Source: Roseiarcus sp963761435
GTDB lineage: Bacteria > Pseudomonadota > Alphaproteobacteria > Rhizobiales > Beijerinckiaceae
Direction of reading: 5' to 3'
Assembly (NCBI GenBank): GCA_963761435.1
Contig: CAVXHJ010000010.1
Span: 806,001-870,000 of the forward strand
Length of the DNA: 64,000 nucleotides
Shown: positions 9,041-17,694 of the stretch, in pieces
Position numbering within the stretch: the first letter of the stretch is position 1
Layout of the letters: each line of letters begins with the position of its first letter
Position numbers and translations under genes: made by a program
Notes under the pieces: generated by a model
What the model was told of the DNA's origin: nothing
The model's database searches: none
The model's input: the letters and a program-made list of their open reading frames with translations, nothing else

Positions 9041-9090
9041 GGAAAAGGCTTGCATTTCCTTTGATTCTCTTCGCGCAAATAAGCCTTTTC
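9036..9090. other. Two overlapping perfect inverted repeats (alternative hairpins)
   Basis: Stem A pairs TCAAAGGAAA (9036-9045) with TTTCCTTTGA (9055-9064), loop 9. Stem B pairs GAAAAGGCTT (9042-9051) with AAGCCTTTTC (9081-9090), loop 29. Both are perfect over 10 bases and share 9042-9045, so they exclude each other. It could serve as a terminator for the smr operon, although no U-tract follows directly. The rest of 9091-9261 shows nothing I can name. Confidence 0.55.
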
Positions 9091-9261
9091 AAGGGGTTGC
9101 GCTGACCCCCCCGGGGCAAAAAGTTTTCTTGCGCCCTGTCCCTCGCCGCAAATTTAAATAGCAAGCCGCCTATGGCAATCTCCCGTCCCATTGAGCGCTG
9201 CTCGCCGTAATGGAGATTCGAAAATCATAGCATGAATTCTGATTTTCGCAAAGATAATTGC

Positions 9262-9552
9262 GGCTCTTATGGCGTTATCTGTTGGTCGACCGGTTTGCTG
9301 TTCGTTCGTCGAACCCTTGCCGTCATGGCCGGGCTTGTCCCGGCCATCCACGCCGGGCCGCCGCAAGAACGAGTCCCGCCTCGGCGCGACCGGCAGGAAG
9401 GCGGACGGTCGCAAGGCTTTTCGCGCTTGCCTGCGTAGATGCGCTGGGCCTTCGTGGATGGCCGGGACAAGCCCGGCCATGACGCCTTGATGGCCGCCGC
9501 CACCTCCGCCAGCTCCCAATTCCTTCCCACAACAGCCAACGCGATAAGAGCG
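9262..9552. mobile_element. MITE-like element, copy 1
   Basis: About 290 bases with imperfect inverted ends: left GGCTCTTATGGCGTTA, right CCAACGCGATAAGAGC, matching as GCTCTTATSGCGTT. Inside lies a long perfect inverted repeat around TCATGGCCGGGCTTGTCCC and its complement near 9465-9483. No transposase; the short frames in it are by-products of the repeat. An ATAATTGC at 9254-9261 directly abuts the left end and recurs after copy 2. Confidence 0.75.
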
Positions 9553-9557
9553 ATTTG

Positions 9558-9853
9558 GGCTCTTATGGCGTTATGTGTTGGTCGACCGGTTTGCTGTTCG
9601 TTCGTCGAACCCTTGCCGTCATGGCCGGGCTTGTCCCGGCCATCCACGCCGGGCCGCCGCAAGAACGAGTCCCGCCTCGGCGCGACCGGCAGGAAGGCGG
9701 ACGGTCGCAAGGCTTTTCGCGCTTGCCTGCGTCGATGCGCTGGGCCTTCGTGGATGGCCGGGACAAGCCCGGCCATGACGCCTTGATGGCGCCGTCCGCC
9801 ACCTCCGCCATGCTCCCAATTCCTTCCCCACAACAGCCAACGCGATAAGAGCC
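9558..9853. mobile_element. MITE-like element, copy 2 (direct repeat of copy 1)
   Basis: Nearly identical to copy 1, same orientation, 296 bases further on; it differs by a few substitutions and small indels near the right end (TGGCGCCGTCCGCC for TGGCCGCCGCC). Ends GGCTCTTATGGCGTTA and CCAACGCGATAAGAGCC. It is followed at 9854-9861 by ATAATTGC, identical to the 8 bases before copy 1, as expected for a target-site duplication around the pair. Sequence 9862-9990 has no feature I recognise. Confidence 0.75.
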
Positions 9854-9990
9854 ATAATTGCTCCCCTTTGCCGGGTCGTTCCCAGCCGTCATGGCCTCCA
9901 ACGCCGGCCTTGAACGTTCAGCGCCAATTCGATCGTATCCACGGGGAAGTGTGTCATTTGATTTCGCCTTTATGGCCCCGTCCGTTCACC

Positions 9991-10248
9991 TCACCTCTTG
10001 CCGCAGGTCCTGTCCAGCTTGCGGGCCGCTGCGTCGCCCTTGACGCCGATGTTGTCGAGAGTCTCCGAGCCGAGCTTGACCCCGCCGTGCAAGACCCAAG
10101 TGCCGTCGGGGGCTTTGCTCCACGCGCTGCACGGGATGAGGTCGATGTCGCCCGGCCACTCCTTCATCTCCCAGACCTGCTCATCAGCGCGAGCGGAAGC
10201 GAGCGAAAAAAGGAGCGCCGCGGCGGCAACGGAGATGAGTCTCGACAT
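9991..10248 (-). CDS. Small secreted protein of unknown function
   Basis: 85 residues. The N-terminus is a clear Sec signal peptide (MSRLISVAAAALLFSLASARA, cleavage before DEQVW). The mature part is about 65 residues, Trp-rich with two Cys (LIPCSAW and DRTCGKR) that could form a disulfide in the periplasm. I started at ATG 10248 because the signal peptide begins there; the frame is open to 10293. I do not recognise a family. Divergent from ndk. Confidence 0.7.
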   Translation of the reverse strand: MSRLISVAAAALLFSLASARADEQVWEMKEWPGDIDLIPCSAWSKAPDGTWVLHGGVKLGSETLDNIGVKGDAAARKLDRTCGKR

Positions 10249-10413
10249 GTCTGGTTCGCCTCCGCGAATGGTGGGCCTGCTGCGCCCCGACAATACGTCG
10301 GACGCTCGCCGCGTGAAAGACCATCCCCTTGCGCGTCGGCTTGCCGGCCCACGGGGCGGCGGCTATAAGCGCGCCGCTTCTCCCGACAGACCTGAAAAGA
10401 GACCCGACAGCCC

Positions 10414-10836
10414 ATGGCCGTTCAACGCACGTTCTCGATCCTCAAGCCCGACGTCACCCGCCGCAACCTGACCGGGGCCGTCAATCAGCGGATCGAAGCC
10501 GCGGGGCTCCGCGTTGTCGCGCAGAAGCGCGTACACATGACGCGGCCGCAGGCCGAGACCTTCTACGGCGTCCATCGCGAGCGCCCGTTCTTCGGCGAAC
10601 TGGTCGAGATGATGACGGCCGCCCCCGTCGTCGTGCAGGTGCTCGAAGGCGAGGACGCGATCCAGCGCTATCGCGACGTGATGGGCGCGACCAATCCCGA
10701 GAAGGCAGCCGCCGGCACGATCCGCAAGGATTTCGCCCTGTCGATGGGCGAGAACTCGGTTCACGGCTCCGACGCGCCCGAGACGGCGGCGGCGGAGATC
10801 GCGCAATGGTTCTCGGGCAACGAGATCGTGGGCTAG
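10414..10836 (+). CDS. ndk: Nucleoside diphosphate kinase
   Basis: Transfers the gamma-phosphate of ATP to nucleoside diphosphates through a phospho-histidine. The 140-residue product is the standard length: AVQRTFSILKPDVTRRN at the start, FFGELVEMMTAAPVVVQVLE in the middle, and the active-site histidine in NSVHGSDAPETA. Preceded by AAAAGAGACCCGACAGCCC before the ATG, a weak ribosome site. Cytoplasmic housekeeping gene, apparently monocistronic. Confidence 0.97.
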   Translation: MAVQRTFSILKPDVTRRNLTGAVNQRIEAAGLRVVAQKRVHMTRPQAETFYGVHRERPFFGELVEMMTAAPVVVQVLEGEDAIQRYRDVMGATNPEKAAAGTIRKDFALSMGENSVHGSDAPETAAAEIAQWFSGNEIVG

Positions 10837-10936
10837 CGGAAGCCTCCCGGTTCGGCTTCGCTCCGGCCAGCACAGCCGCTCTTGCTAACCGCCCCCGATT
10901 GCTGCGAGGCTGGGCTTCATTCCAGGGAGAAGCGCC

Positions 10937-11197
10937 ATGCCAGATCAAGAAATCGGTTGGATCGCGGCCATTATCATCGGCGGAATTGCCGGCTGGCTCG
11001 CCGAGCAATTCATGAAGAGCAACATGGGAATGCTGATGAATATCGTGCTCGGGATCGTCGGAGCGGCGATCGCGAGCGCCATTCTCAGTTTGTTTGGGAT
11101 CGTCCTGGGCGGATGGATCGGCTACCTGATTTGCGGATTCATTGGCGCTTGCATCTTGATCTGGATCGTTCGCGCCGTCAGGAGCCGCACGGCCTGA
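10937..11197 (+). CDS. GlsB/YeaQ/YmgE family membrane protein
   Basis: 86 residues with three predicted membrane helices (WIAAIIIGGIAGWLAEQF; MLMNIVLGIVGAAIASAIL; GWIGYLICGFIGACILIWIV), the small Gly-rich transglycosylase-associated fold. Members are often stress-induced; the enzymatic name of the family is not backed by a known activity. AGGGAGAAGCGCC precedes the ATG. A second family member lies at 53120-53371. Confidence 0.88.
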   Translation: MPDQEIGWIAAIIIGGIAGWLAEQFMKSNMGMLMNIVLGIVGAAIASAILSLFGIVLGGWIGYLICGFIGACILIWIVRAVRSRTA

Positions 11198-11254
11198 GGG
11201 CTTGCGCCGGGCTGCGAGGTCTTGCGCCGGGCTAGCTCACGCTCGAGAACGAAG

Positions 11255-11303
11255 CCAAGCTGATCCAAGCAGTTTAATTTGGGTTAGTTTGGCCGGGCTT
11301 TGG
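11255..11303. repeat. Phased CCAA / TTGG tracts
   Basis: CCAA begins at 11255 and 11265; TTGG begins at 11279, 11289 and 11300. Spacings within each set are 10, 10 and 11, and the two sets point toward each other. It lies in the tail-to-tail gap between the GlsB-like gene and the PLD gene and resembles the tracts after smr. Confidence 0.5.
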
Positions 11304-11323
11304 ATAGGTCGGGCTTCGGCTCC

Positions 11324-11875
11324 TCAGCGAGACCAGTCGAGCGCCTCGACGTTTCGGGCGCGCGCCCATATCCGGTCGAAGTTGGCCTCAAACGCGTCGA
11401 CGACACGTTGATCCGTAATCAGAATCAGGTCGTTGTCCTGGCTGGCGAGCCCCGAGCGGGAGAAGTTGCCCGAACCAGTGCGCAGCACCTCCCCATCGAC
11501 CGCGTAGGCTTTCAAATGCATCAGGACGCCTTCGCGTTTCACCCGCGCGAGGACATTGGGATGGGCAAGCAACGCTTCGACAAGTCCCCCTCGAACCGGC
11601 CCATGCTCGGCGAATTGAGACTCGTCGAGATAGAGCCGGATGACCACGTCGCGTTCGGCGGCGTCAGTCAGCGCCTCGATAATTTGCGGGTCGGAGAGGA
11701 CATAAGCAGCCATGTCGATGGACAATTCGGCGCGGCGAATCTCCTGAACGTCGACCGCTTCGAGATTCTCTCGCGGAGCGTAGTGGATCTCGACCTTGGG
11801 TCCGCTCTCCGCCCCCGTTGTGGTTGGCGAGATCAATACCGCGATGCAAACTGTGAGATAGATTCTCGTCGACAT
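11324..11875 (-). CDS. Secreted phospholipase D-like (Nuc-type) protein
   Basis: 183 residues. Signal peptide at the start (IYLTVCIAVLISPTTTGA, then ESGPK). A single PLD catalytic motif near residues 118-135: HLKAYAVDGEVLRTGSGNFS, i.e. HxK(x)4D with the GSGNFS follow-up. Single-motif proteins such as the Nuc endonuclease act as homodimers with one active site. Substrate could be DNA or phospholipid; periplasmic nuclease is my favoured guess. No companion genes nearby. Confidence 0.85.
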   Translation of the reverse strand: MSTRIYLTVCIAVLISPTTTGAESGPKVEIHYAPRENLEAVDVQEIRRAELSIDMAAYVLSDPQIIEALTDAAERDVVIRLYLDESQFAEHGPVRGGLVEALLAHPNVLARVKREGVLMHLKAYAVDGEVLRTGSGNFSRSGLASQDNDLILITDQRVVDAFEANFDRIWARARNVEALDWSR

Positions 11876-11981
11876 GGCTGACTTGAAGGAGACCTCTACA
11901 ACTCATAGTTGTATCGCGTTGCAAAGGCAATAAGCCTACAAAATTGCTCGTAGGGCGCGCTTTGTCTGATAATGAGGACCC

Positions 11982-14069
11982 ATGAACGCGGTCGCCGAAG
12001 TCACCAGACGTCCTTCAGTCTGTCCGCACGACTGCCCTTCGGTATGCGCTCTCGATGTCGAAGTGATCGGCGACAGGCGCATCGGGCGCATCTACGGCGC
12101 GCCCGGTCAGACATATACGTCCGGTGTTATATGCGCGAAGGTCGCGCGCTACTGGGAACGAATTCATCACCCGGACAGATTGACCCAGCCACTGCGTCGC
12201 AAGGGCCCGAAAGGCACGGGACAATTTGCGCCGATCAGTTGGGATGAAGCGCTCGACCGGGTGGCCGAGAATTTCCTGCGTGTCGAGCGGGAGGCCGGAT
12301 CCGAGGGGGTCTGGCCCTATTTCTACGCAGGCACGATGGGCCTCGTGATGCGCGACGGAATCGAACGCCTCACGCACGCGAAGCGCTATTCCCGATTCCA
12401 CGGGACAATCTGTGTCGGGATCGCCTGGCCCGGGTATGTCGCCGGCGCCGGGCGGCTGATCGGCGCCGATCCGCGCGAAATGGCGAAATCAGATTGCATC
12501 GTCATCTGGGGCACCAACGCGGTCGCAACTCAAGTCAACGTCATGTCGCATGCGATCCGCGGACGCAAAGAACGTGGCGCCAAGATTGTCGCCATCGACA
12601 TTTATGAGACCGAAACCATGCGCCAGGCCGATCTGGCATTATGCGTGAGACCGGGGACGGACGGGGCGCTGGCTTGCGCGGTGATGCATATCTTGTTTCG
12701 CGACCGCCTCGCTGACTGGGAATATCTTGAGCGATATACCGATGCGCCCCACGAGCTCGAGGCGCACTTGCAGGGCCGCGGGCCGGCATGGGCGAGCGCC
12801 ATCACCGGCGTCAGCGCCGCTAAGATCGAGGAATTCGCCGCGCTGGTTGGCCGATCCAAACGAACCTTCTTCCGTCTCGGCTACGGCTTCTCGCGCCAAC
12901 GCAATGGCGCGGCGAACATGCACGCGGCTCTGTGCATCCCGGCGGTCACCGGCGCCTGGGCGCATGAGGGAGGCGGCGCGTTCCACAGCAATAGCGGCGT
13001 GTACAAGCTTCGAAAGACGATGATCGAGGGTCTTGACGTGCGCGACTCGAGCGTTCGTCGTATGGACCAGTCGCGCGTCGGCGCGATACTTACTGGCGAG
13101 CCGGAGGCCTTGAAAGGCGGAGCGCCCGTGCGGGCCATGTTGATCCAGAACACCAACCCGCTCGCTGTCGCTCCGCATCAGGAGAAGGTTCGGCGGGGAT
13201 TTTCGCGCGAGGACCTCTTCACCTGCGTCCATGAGCAGTTCATGACCGACACCGCGCGCTACGCAGATATCGTCTTGCCCGCCACAATGTTCCTGGAACA
13301 TGACGACATTTACACCGCCGGAGGTCATCAGCACCTGCAGTTTGCGCCGAAGGTGATCGACCCGCCGGACGGTTGCCGCACGAATCACGAGGTGATCGCC
13401 GCACTTGCTCGCCGGGTCGGCGCTGAACACCCTGCGTTTTCGATGTCGCCACGAGAGATCATCGACTGGACCCTCCGCGAATCCGGTTATGGCGATCTTG
13501 CGAGGCTCGAAACCGAGCGTTGGTTTGACCTGCAGCCGCCGTTTGAAGAATCGCACTTCCTTGACGGCTTTGGCTTTCCCGATGGAAAGTTTCGGTTCAA
13601 GGCGGATTGGACGGACGTCCCTGTAGCGAATGACGGATTGCGCGGACCTTGGCGTGAAATGCCGACTCTGCCCGACTACTGGCCCACAAACGACGATGCC
13701 AATGAAGCTCGCCCGTTCAAACTTGCGACCTCGCCTGCCCGCAATTTCCTGAATTCGAGTTTCACTGAGACAACAACATCGCGTTTGCGCGAGCAGCGGC
13801 CCGAAGTGCTCATGAACCCGTCGGATGCAGCTCGGTTAGAGCTTGTGCAAGGGAGCGTCGTGCAGCTGGGCAATGAGCACGGCAAAACGCGCCTGCATGT
13901 GCGGATCTTCGAAGGCGTTGGGCCGGGAATGCTGGTCAGCGAAGGCGTTTGGCCCCCTTCGGCCTTCCTCGACGGGTGGGGTATCAATGCGCTCGTAGGC
14001 GACGACAGCGTCGCTCCGCACGGCGGCGTCGCGTTTCATGACGTAAGCGTATGGGCGCGCCGGGCATGA
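11982..14069 (+). CDS. Molybdopterin-dependent oxidoreductase
   Basis: 695 residues of the complex iron-sulfur molybdoenzyme (DMSO reductase) superfamily. N-terminal [4Fe-4S] site: CPHDCPSVC followed about 27 residues later by VICAKV. Then the molybdopterin domain (ISWDEALDRVAENFLRVERE; IVIWGTNAVATQVNVM; QNTNPLAVAPHQEKV; TDTARYADIVLPATMFLEHD) and a C-terminal molydopterin-dinucleotide domain from about 580 (NFLNSSFTETTTSRLREQRP). The metal ligand may be the Cys in FHGTICVGI. No signal peptide and no small or membrane subunit beside it, so substrate and electron partner are unknown. Confidence 0.88.
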   Translation: MNAVAEVTRRPSVCPHDCPSVCALDVEVIGDRRIGRIYGAPGQTYTSGVICAKVARYWERIHHPDRLTQPLRRKGPKGTGQFAPISWDEALDRVAENFLRVEREAGSEGVWPYFYAGTMGLVMRDGIERLTHAKRYSRFHGTICVGIAWPGYVAGAGRLIGADPREMAKSDCIVIWGTNAVATQVNVMSHAIRGRKERGAKIVAIDIYETETMRQADLALCVRPGTDGALACAVMHILFRDRLADWEYLERYTDAPHELEAHLQGRGPAWASAITGVSAAKIEEFAALVGRSKRTFFRLGYGFSRQRNGAANMHAALCIPAVTGAWAHEGGGAFHSNSGVYKLRKTMIEGLDVRDSSVRRMDQSRVGAILTGEPEALKGGAPVRAMLIQNTNPLAVAPHQEKVRRGFSREDLFTCVHEQFMTDTARYADIVLPATMFLEHDDIYTAGGHQHLQFAPKVIDPPDGCRTNHEVIAALARRVGAEHPAFSMSPREIIDWTLRESGYGDLARLETERWFDLQPPFEESHFLDGFGFPDGKFRFKADWTDVPVANDGLRGPWREMPTLPDYWPTNDDANEARPFKLATSPARNFLNSSFTETTTSRLREQRPEVLMNPSDAARLELVQGSVVQLGNEHGKTRLHVRIFEGVGPGMLVSEGVWPPSAFLDGWGINALVGDDSVAPHGGVAFHDVSVWARRA

Positions 14070-14166
14070 GCGGGGGCGGCTCGTCGCGCTTTCTTTGCCG
14101 GGGTCGGCGAGATATGCGAAAATCCGATTGTTGACGGGCGAATCCCTTCCGCGCGAGCAAAACGAA

Positions 14167-14670
14167 ATGAAGAAACCGTCCGGCGCGCGAACCGCGTCTG
14201 CGCAAAGCCCTGTCGACGTCGCCGCAATCGACCGGCTCGCGAAGATCGTGGCGCAATACGATCTCAATGAGGTCGAAATCAGCCTCGGAGACCTGCGGGT
14301 GCGCGTGGCGCGCCGCCTGGCGTCGTCAACTCAGGCGATCGTAGCCACGATCCCTGAAGCCGCCCCCGTTGCGGCGAATCCCGTGGAGGAGCCCGTCGTC
14401 TCTCCGGCTGCGCCTCATCCGCCGGCCGTAGATCTGGTGGGCGCGGTGAGGTCGCCGATGGTCGGCACCGCCTATTTGCGTTCCAGCCCCGAAACCAAAC
14501 CCTTCGTGGAGGTTGGATCGGTGGTGAAGATTGGAGAAAAGCTGCTGCTCGTCGAGGCGATGAAGACCTTCAACGACATTGTCGCGCCGCGGGCCGGCAA
14601 AGTTATCAGCATTTTGGTCGCAGACGGCGCGCCAGTCGAATACGACCAGCCGCTGATGATCATTGAATAA
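14167..14670 (+). CDS. accB: Biotin carboxyl carrier protein of acetyl-CoA carboxylase
   Basis: 167 residues. The N-terminal helical region (AAIDRLAKIVAQYDLNEVEI) docks to AccC; a Pro/Ala linker follows; the C-terminal biotinyl domain (about 95-167) carries the biotinylated lysine in VEAMKTFNDI and the thumb-like insertion SSPETKPFVEVG. Start chosen at ATG 14167 (MKKPSGARTAS), matching family length; the frame is open to 14095. It precedes accC by 54 bases, the usual accBC operon. The usual upstream neighbour aroQ is absent. Confidence 0.95.
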   Translation: MKKPSGARTASAQSPVDVAAIDRLAKIVAQYDLNEVEISLGDLRVRVARRLASSTQAIVATIPEAAPVAANPVEEPVVSPAAPHPPAVDLVGAVRSPMVGTAYLRSSPETKPFVEVGSVVKIGEKLLLVEAMKTFNDIVAPRAGKVISILVADGAPVEYDQPLMIIE

Positions 14671-14724
14671 CAGATATGCGCGGTTGTGTCGCGAGCTTAG
14701 CGGGCAATCGAGGAGCTCGCCTCG

Positions 14725-16074
14725 ATGTTCGATAAAATCCTGATCGCCAACCGGGGCGAGATCGCGTTGCGAGTGATGCGTGCGGCCAAGGAGCTCGGCA
14801 TCGCGACCGTCGCCGTCTATTCAACCGCGGACAGGGAGGCGATGCACGTCAAGCTTGCTGACGAGAGCGTATGCATCGGGCCGCCGCCCGCGCGCGACAG
14901 TTACCTCAACATCCCGGCGATCGTCGCGGCATGCGAAATCACCGGCGCGGACGCCGTGCATCCGGGTTATGGGTTCCTGGCCGAAAACGCGCGTTTCGCC
15001 GACATTCTCCAGGAGCACGAGATCACGTTCATCGGTCCGAAGGCCGAGCACATTCGGATGATGGGCGACAAGATCGAGGCCAAGCGCACCGCGGCGCGGC
15101 TCGGAATCCCGTGTGTTCCGGGCTCCCAGGGCAGCGTGCGAGATGAAGAAGAAGCGCGACAGGTCGCCGCGGAGATCGGCTATCCGGTCATTGTCAAGGC
15201 TGCGGCCGGCGGCGGCGGCCGAGGGATGAAGGTCGCGCGCGGACCCGATGACCTTGCCGACGCGATCGGCGTCGCCAGGATCGAAGCCAAGGCCGCTTTC
15301 GGCGACGACGCCGTCTATCTCGAGAAATATCTCGACAAGCCGCGCCATATCGAAGTTCAAGTGCTCGGCGACACCCAGGGCCACGCGATTCACCTCGGCG
15401 AGCGCGACTGCTCCCTTCAGCGCCGCCATCAGAAGGTGTGGGAGGAAGGTCCCTCCCCTGCCTTGAACGCCGAGCAGCGCGACAGTATCGGCGGAATCGT
15501 CGCCCGGGCGATGGCTGAACTGGGCTACGTCGGCGCCGGCACGGTCGAGTTCCTCTATGAGGACGGAAAGTTCTTCTTCATCGAGATGAACACGCGCGTG
15601 CAGGTAGAGCACCCGGTTACGGAAATGATCACCGGCATCGACATCATCAATGAGCAGATCAAGATCGCGGCGGGCTCACCACTTTCCTTCGCGCAAGATG
15701 ATGTTCGCTTCCTTGGCGCCGCAATCGAATGCCGCATCAACGCGGAGCATGCGCGTACGTTCGTGCCCTCGCCGGGTCGGATTACTTACTTCCATCCCCC
15801 AGGAGGCCTTGGCATTCGCGTCGATTCCTCAGCCTACCAGGGTTATGTGATCCCCCCCTTTTATGATTCCCTGGTCGGCAAGTTGATCGTACACGGACGA
15901 ACCCGGACCGAGGCCCTCATGCGTCTCAGACGGGCGCTCGACGAATTCATCGTCGACGGGATCGAGACGACGCTGCCCCTCTTTCGCACCCTTGTCCGAA
16001 ACCCCGACATTCAGAACGGCCAATTTGACATCCATTGGCTTGAGGGTTTCCTGAGCGCCTCGCTGACCAAATAG
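14725..16074 (+). CDS. accC: Biotin carboxylase of acetyl-CoA carboxylase
   Basis: ATP-dependent carboxylation of the biotin on AccB, first half-reaction of fatty acid synthesis. 449 residues, the family length. N-terminal domain MFDKILIANRGEIALRVMRA; ATP-grasp glycine loop KAAAGGGGRGMKVAR; EKYLDKPRHIEVQVLGD; catalytic region FIEMNTRVQVEHPVTE; C-terminal domain with AIECRINAEHA. Preceded by CGAGGAGCTCGCCTCG before ATG. No frameshift or missing residue. Confidence 0.97.
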   Translation: MFDKILIANRGEIALRVMRAAKELGIATVAVYSTADREAMHVKLADESVCIGPPPARDSYLNIPAIVAACEITGADAVHPGYGFLAENARFADILQEHEITFIGPKAEHIRMMGDKIEAKRTAARLGIPCVPGSQGSVRDEEEARQVAAEIGYPVIVKAAAGGGGRGMKVARGPDDLADAIGVARIEAKAAFGDDAVYLEKYLDKPRHIEVQVLGDTQGHAIHLGERDCSLQRRHQKVWEEGPSPALNAEQRDSIGGIVARAMAELGYVGAGTVEFLYEDGKFFFIEMNTRVQVEHPVTEMITGIDIINEQIKIAAGSPLSFAQDDVRFLGAAIECRINAEHARTFVPSPGRITYFHPPGGLGIRVDSSAYQGYVIPPFYDSLVGKLIVHGRTRTEALMRLRRALDEFIVDGIETTLPLFRTLVRNPDIQNGQFDIHWLEGFLSASLTK

Positions 16075-16198
16075 CGTGGACTTCCGATTTTCGCGACCAA
16101 TTGCTTCAGTTTTTTAGGATTTGCGCAATTCTCCGTTGCCCCTCCGGGAACGAATCCGCCGGGAGGCGGCATCTGCGGGCGGGAGGGGTTCGGCCGAC

Positions 16199-17053
16199 TC
16201 AGCTCAGGCGCTGCAACGCGGCGCGAGCGTCGCCGTTGTTGGGATTGACTTGCACGGCGCGCTGGTAGGATTCGACCGCCTTGGCGTGATTGTTCAATTT
16301 CTCGTAGCAGAATCCGAGACCCGCCCAGGCTTCCGAGTTGTTGGCGTTGACATTGAGCGCGGCGTTGAAGTCCTCGATCGCCGCGTCGTATTTGCCGGTG
16401 GCCATCAAGCTCTGGCCGCGCGCCTGGTATGGCGCGCCCGCGAACGGATCGCGGTCGATCGCATTGTTGAAGTCGGTGATCGCCTGGACGTTGTCTCCCT
16501 GGCGCTGATAGATCAGCCCGCGCGCGTGATAGGCCTGCGCCCCCTCAGGATCGAGCTTGATCGCCTGGTTGAGGTCGGCGAGCGCGGCGGTGAAATCGTT
16601 TTTCGAGCGCAGAAGATTGCCTCGCCCAAGATAGGCGGCTGCGTCGTTGGGATTGATGGTGATCGCCTGGTTGAAATCCTGGAGCGCGAGATTGTCTTTA
16701 TGGATCTGGCGATACGCCAGAGCCCGATTGGTGTAGGCGCCGGAGAAATTCGGATCGAGCTCGATGGTATGGGTGAAGTCCTCGATCGCGTCGGAATAAT
16801 GGCCGAGCTTGGCATAGACGACGCCGCGGGTGTTGTAAGCCGCAGCGTCGCGCGGATTGCGCTCGATGACCTCGGTAAGGGAGGCGATATTGCCGGCGTT
16901 CGAGGCCTGGGCCGCGGAGTCGGCGTCGACCTCGGCCACGTGGGTCGACGGACTGAAACCGCCAATCGTTTCGCTGCATGCGACGAGCATCAGCGCGATC
17001 GCCGCAAATACCGCCGGCATCCAAGCGCGCTTCAGCGCCAATCTTGCGCTCAT
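16199..17053 (-). CDS. TPR-repeat lipoprotein
   Basis: 284 residues. The N-terminus has a lipoprotein signal ending ALMLVACSE (lipobox VAC). From about residue 60 onward the protein is a chain of six to seven 34-residue tetratricopeptide repeats (for example AAYNTRGVVYAKLGHYSDA, AYHARGLIYQRQGDNVQA, AWAGLGFCYEKLNNHAKA). Such proteins are periplasmic scaffolds, in the manner of NlpI; the partner is unknown. ATG 17053 is used, with GGAG 11 bases upstream; a TTG three codons earlier is possible. Same strand as rpsU. Confidence 0.88.
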   Translation of the reverse strand: MSARLALKRAWMPAVFAAIALMLVACSETIGGFSPSTHVAEVDADSAAQASNAGNIASLTEVIERNPRDAAAYNTRGVVYAKLGHYSDAIEDFTHTIELDPNFSGAYTNRALAYRQIHKDNLALQDFNQAITINPNDAAAYLGRGNLLRSKNDFTAALADLNQAIKLDPEGAQAYHARGLIYQRQGDNVQAITDFNNAIDRDPFAGAPYQARGQSLMATGKYDAAIEDFNAALNVNANNSEAWAGLGFCYEKLNNHAKAVESYQRAVQVNPNNGDARAALQRLS

Positions 17054-17193
17054 CGCGGGCAAAACTCCGCCGCGAGCGCGACGGGCAACCCGGAACGAGC
17101 GTCTCGATCAATGATTGGCGACGCCATTTCCAAATCCCCGCCGGTCAGGCGCGCTTCCCCCGAAGCATCGCCGCCGCCACGCTCCGGCCCGAA

Positions 17194-17448
17194 TCAGCCG
17201 GCGGAGGACCGCGGCGCCCCAGGGACGGGCTTCGGCTTCATCGGCAGCAGGCCCTCGCGCTGCAACTTCTTGCGCGCGAGCTTGCGCGCGCGCCGCACCG
17301 CCTCGGCCTTCTCGCGCGCCCTCTTTTCTGACGGCTTCTCATAATGCCCGCGAAGCTTCATTTCGCGGAAAATTCCCTCGCGCTGCATTTTCTTCTTCAG
17401 CGCCTTGAGTGCCTGATCGACATTGTTGTCGCGAACGAGTACCTGCAC
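17194..17448 (-). CDS. rpsU: Ribosomal protein bS21
   Basis: 84-residue small-subunit protein involved in initiation. Reads VQVLVRDNNVDQALKALKKK, MQREGIFREMKLRGHYEKPS, then a Lys/Arg-rich tail (RARKLARKKLQREGLLP) and a proline-rich C-terminus typical of alphaproteobacterial S21. Starts with GTG at 17448 preceded by AGGAT. The 246-base divergent gap to DUF2093 contains a 14-base palindrome (GTCCTGGACAGGAC, 17604-17617). Confidence 0.96.
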   Translation of the reverse strand: MQVLVRDNNVDQALKALKKKMQREGIFREMKLRGHYEKPSEKRAREKAEAVRRARKLARKKLQREGLLPMKPKPVPGAPRSSAG

Positions 17449-17694
17449 GGTTTATCCTGTGTATTGAGGCCGAGCCTCGTAAAAGTCTGAAGATTGGCGC
17501 GAACCGCAATCGTGCTCGCTCTTTCGAGGCGAGCGCGGGCGGAGTTGTGGGGGCCTTTACCAGAGAGGCTATTTCTTGTCCAGAGCGCTGACGCCGGGGT
17601 AGTGTCCTGGACAGGACCGCCGCCGGGGCGGGATTGGGAAGTTTCCTTCGCACGACGATCATGGCATACATCCTCAAAATCGAGCACGTGAACA

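Noticed and set aside
9078..9107. Similarity between 9078-9107 and 31320-31350 as an attachment-site pair
   Set aside because: The match is short and imperfect, no integrase or tRNA end is present, and the region between holds only housekeeping genes.
9232..9901. Several overlapping reading frames encoding MAGLVPAIHAGPPQ-like peptides
   Set aside because: They occur in several frames on both strands of the same repeat, which is a by-product of the palindrome, not protein selection.
16138..16190. GCCCCTCC...GGAGGGG inverted repeat between accC and the TPR gene as a terminator
   Set aside because: Only seven paired bases with a 35-base loop and no T-tract; too weak to report as a terminator.
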